Part shown: positions 60,913 to 64,000 of the stretch, piece after piece
How the letters are laid out: each line of letters opens with the position of its first letter
Position numbering within the stretch: the stretch's first letter is position 1
From: an uncultured Lachnospiraceae bacterium
Lineage (GTDB): Bacteria; Bacillota; Clostridia; Lachnospirales; Lachnospiraceae
NCBI GenBank assembly: GCA_944380185.1
Contig: CALWGV010000038.1
Coordinates: 124,001-188,000, forward strand
Direction: 5' to 3'
Length of the DNA: 64,000 nt
The notes under the pieces: generated by a model
Told to the model about the DNA's origin: nothing
Seen by the model: only the letters and a program-made list of their open reading frames with translations
Database searches by the model: none
Position numbers and translations under genes: made by a program

Positions 60913-62214
60913 ATGAACCAAACACCTATTACTGTAGCCGTCTGCGGCTTTGGCAGTCGTGGAAAAGATGCCTATGCGTCCTACGCTCATTTTTTTCCGG
61001 ATCAGATGAAGGTCGTCGCCGTAGCGGATCCGGACCCGGAGAAGAGGAAAGCAGCCCAGAATGAATACGGTGTTTCCCCGGACCATTGCTTTCAAAGCGG
61101 AGAAGAGCTGTTGGCTTGTCCCCGGCTCGCAGACGTAATGATCATTGCCACCCAGGATGCGCAGCATATCTGCTATGCCATCCCGGCCCTCCGCATGGGG
61201 TATCATCTGCTGCTGGAAAAACCCATCTCCCCCAGTCTCGCCGAGTGCCTGCAGCTCAGGGAAGAAGCCCACCGTCAGGGACGCATTGTGATGGTCTGTC
61301 ATGTCCTGCGCTACACGCAGTTCTATCAGAAGGTCCACGATCTGCTGCGTCAGAATGCCATCGGACGGCTGCAGACTCTGGAGGCCAGTGAGAATGTGGC
61401 GTACTGGCACTTTGCTCACAGCTACGTCCGCGGCAACTGGCGCCGCAGCGATGAGAGCAGTCCACTGATCCTGGCCAAATCCTGTCACGACATGGATATC
61501 CTGCGCTGGCTGGCCGGGGTCCCCTGTCTGCGTCTCTCCTCATACGGGAGCCTGGATTGGTTTCGGCCGGAAAATGCTCCCGATCCCACAGCCATGCGCT
61601 GTCTGGATGGATGCAGCTGCAAGGAATCCTGCCCTTACGACTGCGAAAAGATATATATCTACAATCAAAAGAGCGGCATACGCACCGGTCACAGTGACTG
61701 GCCCTGCAATGTGCTGACCAACAATCCCACAGAGGAAAGCCTCTATGAAGCCATGAAAAGCGGTCCTTACGGCCGCTGTGTCTACCGCTGCGATAATGAT
61801 GTGGCCGACCATCAGACGGTGCAGATGGAATTTGAAGGCGGGATCACCGCTTCCTTCGTCCTCTCCGCCTTCACGGAAAATTGCTACCGCACCATACGCG
61901 CCACCGGCAGCTTTGGCGAACTGGAAGGCAATCTGGAAGAAAACAAAATTTATCTGCGCCTCTTCGGTCAGTCGGAAAAAGTCATAACCCTCGACCCCGT
62001 TGACGACCGTTTTGCCGGACATGGCGGCGGCGATTCCCGTATGGTAGCCGCTCTCTGCCAGCTTCTAAGAGAAGGAGGCCAGCAGGCTCTAACCTCCGTC
62101 GACGAGTCCGTAGAAAGTCATGTGATGGCAATGGCCGCCGAATATTCCCGCCTTCACCGCGGTGAAAGCGTGGAACTCGCAGATTTTGCCGGCAAGGAGA
62201 GTGCCTCCCGCTGA
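60913..62214 (+). CDS. Gfo/Idh/MocA family oxidoreductase (copy 2 of a duplicated pair)
   Basis: A 433-residue paralog of the 55241 gene, with conserved LLLEKPIS, KSCHDMDILRWLAG and CVYRCDNDVADHQ. The Cys insertion is CLDGCSCKESCPYDC, with one extra Cys. The divergence is spread over the whole length, strongest in the first third and at the C-terminus, which suggests old duplication with separated substrates. Together with its leader hairpin it follows GH20 by 84 bp. It ends the plus-strand cluster; a long inverted repeat (62260-62311) lies 46 bases downstream. Confidence 0.92.
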   Translation: MNQTPITVAVCGFGSRGKDAYASYAHFFPDQMKVVAVADPDPEKRKAAQNEYGVSPDHCFQSGEELLACPRLADVMIIATQDAQHICYAIPALRMGYHLLLEKPISPSLAECLQLREEAHRQGRIVMVCHVLRYTQFYQKVHDLLRQNAIGRLQTLEASENVAYWHFAHSYVRGNWRRSDESSPLILAKSCHDMDILRWLAGVPCLRLSSYGSLDWFRPENAPDPTAMRCLDGCSCKESCPYDCEKIYIYNQKSGIRTGHSDWPCNVLTNNPTEESLYEAMKSGPYGRCVYRCDNDVADHQTVQMEFEGGITASFVLSAFTENCYRTIRATGSFGELEGNLEENKIYLRLFGQSEKVITLDPVDDRFAGHGGGDSRMVAALCQLLREGGQQALTSVDESVESHVMAMAAEYSRLHRGESVELADFAGKESASR

Positions 62215-62553
62215 AATAGTAAGGCAGGTGTTCAGGGAAGCATAAAAGCAAAATATAATGAGCTGAGCAACAAATGAATTCCTTATTCGCGTTTCATTTG
62301 TTGCTCGGCTCATCTATTCTTCCCCGTGACCTCAATCTATATCTTCCTTTATATTTGCTGTCCTGTCCTCTGCCGCTCGCCTCACGAGTTCTGTGACCAT
62401 ATCATTTTGTCAGCTTTCCGATTCCCATTACATATGAATAATACATATTGTCCTCCAAATCATAAATCAATCCCATAGAAAATCTAGATCTTGAAAAAAT
62501 GCTAATCAAATCAGATTTCTATGGGATTGTCATTTCCTACTTTATTTTAATTT
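62215..62553. other. Intergenic region with two long inverted repeats
   Basis: First repeat: GAGCTGAGCAACAAATGAA (62260-62278) with its inverse (62293-62311), one GU pair. Second repeat: CAATCCCATAGAAAATCT (62468-62485) with its inverse (62513-62529), one bulged A. Neither is followed by a good T run. No gene was found. They may be terminators of the convergent genes or traces of a small mobile element. Confidence 0.55.
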
Positions 62554-64000
62554 CTATTCCAGTCTTTTCTTCTTTCCCATCAGTACAGTCAGCATGAGAA
62601 GGGCTGCACCCATAAACGCCAGAATCATCCAGGTCGCCGGGCTTTCTGTCTCACCGGTAGGCGTCTGAGACCCGCCGGCAGGCGCTTGTTCTGCGCCGGA
62701 GGAGGAAGAGGATCCGCCGGCAGGCGGCTGCTGAGACTCGGTGCTGCCCTCGGAAGAGCCCTCCGTTGATTCTTCTGGGGGTTCTTCCGGAGCCGTTCCG
62801 ACAGCCGGTACATACTGATCCCGATAGGAATAGCCGCATCGGCTGCAGAGATGGAGAGTATACCCCTGTTCCGTCTCCGTCGGCGCTACAACTGTCTCCT
62901 CATAGGTGTGTTCATGAGCTGTTCCAGCCGCCTGAATTTCGTCAAACATCACAAATGCATATGTTCCGTTTTCATCTCTGTCCGCCAGAGCAAATTCCCA
63001 TCGGATGTAGCGGGCGACCACTGGAGCGTCATCCATGTTGATCACATAATAGTTCTTGGTCTGTCCGGATGCGGTTCCGGCGGCTTTCACCAGAGCGTCC
63101 TGGGCTGCTGCCGTCCCGGCCATGGTCCAGCTCTCCCCGTCAGTCGAAACCCAGAATGTCACCATTTCCGGAGGCATAACGGAGGCTGACTCATAGCTGA
63201 GAAAATCAATCGCGATTCCCGAAAGCTCATACAGCGCGCCCAGATCTGCACTCAGCCGGTATCCCTCGTTTTCCCAGCCGGAATTCCAGGCTGCAGGATC
63301 ATAAGAGCCTGTCCAGCCATAGTTAAATCCTACATAGGGGCTGTTGTCGGGATTGTTATAGGTCCCCGGATAGCTGCTGCCAAAAATATTGTCCGTCAGA
63401 AGATACAGCAGAGAGTTCACCGTCTCCAGTCCTGCTTCTCCATTGACATTGGGTGTGCCAATGAAGGCAGCTTCCATGTTTTCGGCGTCCATATCCAGCA
63501 GATTTTCGGTCAGCTGTTCGGCGTCGGTTCCTTCATTGGCGCTCCTGCCGGACACCATCACTTCACCCGGAGCGATCCAGTTGTTTCGTCCATTCTGCAG
63601 ATACAGATTTTCACTGCGGGCAAAATTGAAGCGCACATAGCGCAGAAGCATTTCGTCTGAAAGTTCCAGGATAAAGGCTGCGTCCGTCCCGTCACTAGTA
63701 TTTCCTGCCGTCACCACATAGTCCTTCACTGTGCCCAGATAAGTCCAGCTCGTCCCGTCGGCAGAGCCATAGATATTTACACTCTCCGGGAGTCCCACGC
63801 CGGCCGACATCCATTCATACAGGCTCAGACCAGCGGCATTTACATAAAACTCCTCGCCCAGATCCACCGTCAGGTCAAAGGGATCTTCATAGGCGGTGCT
63901 GCTCCAGCAGTAATATCCTCCGTTCCATGCGCCGCCCTGCTCGCCGTCGATCAGCACCGACAGCTCATTCGTGTTGGACGGTACGACCGGCGTCCCCGCC
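62554..64000 (-). CDS. Surface protein with discoidin-like domains (N-terminal part outside window)
   Basis: At least 481 residues, open through the window edge. Two F5/8-type (discoidin/CBM32-like) beta-sandwich domains are visible: the first includes LTVDLGEEFYVNAAGLSLYE and YVRFNFARS; the second RLSADLGALYELSGIAIDFLSY and YIRWEFALAD. A small module, EETVVAPTETEQGYTLHLCSRCGYSY, follows (two Cys). A Pro/Ser/Gly-rich wall spacer leads to a C-terminal membrane helix and KKKRLE tail. The sequence before the helix, TPTGETESPATW, is only LPxTG-like, so sorting by sortase is uncertain. Probably binds or cuts host or plant glycans; a catalytic domain would lie in the missing part. Confidence 0.8.
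   Translation of the reverse strand, partial: AGTPVVPSNTNELSVLIDGEQGGAWNGGYYCWSSTAYEDPFDLTVDLGEEFYVNAAGLSLYEWMSAGVGLPESVNIYGSADGTSWTYLGTVKDYVVTAGNTSDGTDAAFILELSDEMLLRYVRFNFARSENLYLQNGRNNWIAPGEVMVSGRSANEGTDAEQLTENLLDMDAENMEAAFIGTPNVNGEAGLETVNSLLYLLTDNIFGSSYPGTYNNPDNSPYVGFNYGWTGSYDPAAWNSGWENEGYRLSADLGALYELSGIAIDFLSYESASVMPPEMVTFWVSTDGESWTMAGTAAAQDALVKAAGTASGQTKNYYVINMDDAPVVARYIRWEFALADRDENGTYAFVMFDEIQAAGTAHEHTYEETVVAPTETEQGYTLHLCSRCGYSYRDQYVPAVGTAPEEPPEESTEGSSEGSTESQQPPAGGSSSSSGAEQAPAGGSQTPTGETESPATWMILAFMGAALLMLTVLMGKKKRLE

Overview
The window reads as chromosomal DNA from a spore-forming, fermentative gut Clostridium, most likely a Lachnospiraceae member. The evidence is sporulation genes (spoIIE, yabP, yabQ, spoVT), a V-type ATPase, PTS sugar uptake, three VanW/YoaR cell-wall proteins, an HPr-like protein and PadR/DUF2812 regulation. 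Base composition is moderately GC-rich with AT-rich promoters of sigma-A type. The species assignment is inference. No rRNA, tRNA, CRISPR array, intact insertion sequence or phage gene was recognised.

Left part (1-25 kb, nearly all on the minus strand). The start of a V-ATPase operon (subunit I, cut by the window edge, and the H-type stalk subunit) follows rpiB, a low-molecular-weight phosphatase and the tRNA t6A enzyme TsaC/Sua5. Next come a large membrane-anchored propeller-like protein, an ABC-2 type exporter pair, and a LolD/FtsX-type ABC pair beside a broken tetR gene. After these are trmL, an aminotransferase with its Lrp regulator, a half-length HypE-like protein, three consecutive VanW-domain paralogs, a B12-type radical SAM protein and a MalY-type aminotransferase.

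Middle (25-39 kb, accessory metabolism). It holds an HPr-like protein without the phosphoacceptor His, an M61-like protein without its zinc motif, and a PadR/DUF2812 unit with two matching palindromes over its promoter and a frameshift. A prolyl oligopeptidase follows. A five-gene operon (MBL hydrolase, two SnoaL-like proteins, beta-glucoside PTS IIBC, 6-phospho-beta-glucosidase) is divergent from an AraC regulator and looks like uptake of a glucoside plus processing of its aglycone. A GH13 alpha-glucan hydrolase ends the section.

Core sporulation/housekeeping block (39-52 kb). The Bacillus-like order spoVT-mazG-hup-S4-yabP-yabQ-divIC-spoIIE-tilS-hpt-ftsH is kept. It is interrupted between divIC and spoIIE by a TetR regulator and a lipoprotein reductase with two FMN-attachment motifs and an FAD domain. 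spoIIE has a promoter with 21-bp spacing and a Spo0A-box sequence over its -35 region. spoVT has a 17-bp perfect inverted repeat whose inner arm contains its ribosome binding site.

Right part (52-64 kb). A VanX-like D,D-dipeptidase with an SH3-like domain and a DUF362 protein lie on the minus strand. A five-gene plus-strand cluster follows: a Gfo/Idh/MocA oxidoreductase, a second short one, a beta-lactamase-fold hydrolase, a GH20 hexosaminidase, and a near-duplicate of the first oxidoreductase. It is the best candidate for an undescribed pathway, possibly oxidation-assisted breakdown of an N-acetylhexosamine glycan. A partial surface protein with two discoidin-like domains closes the window.
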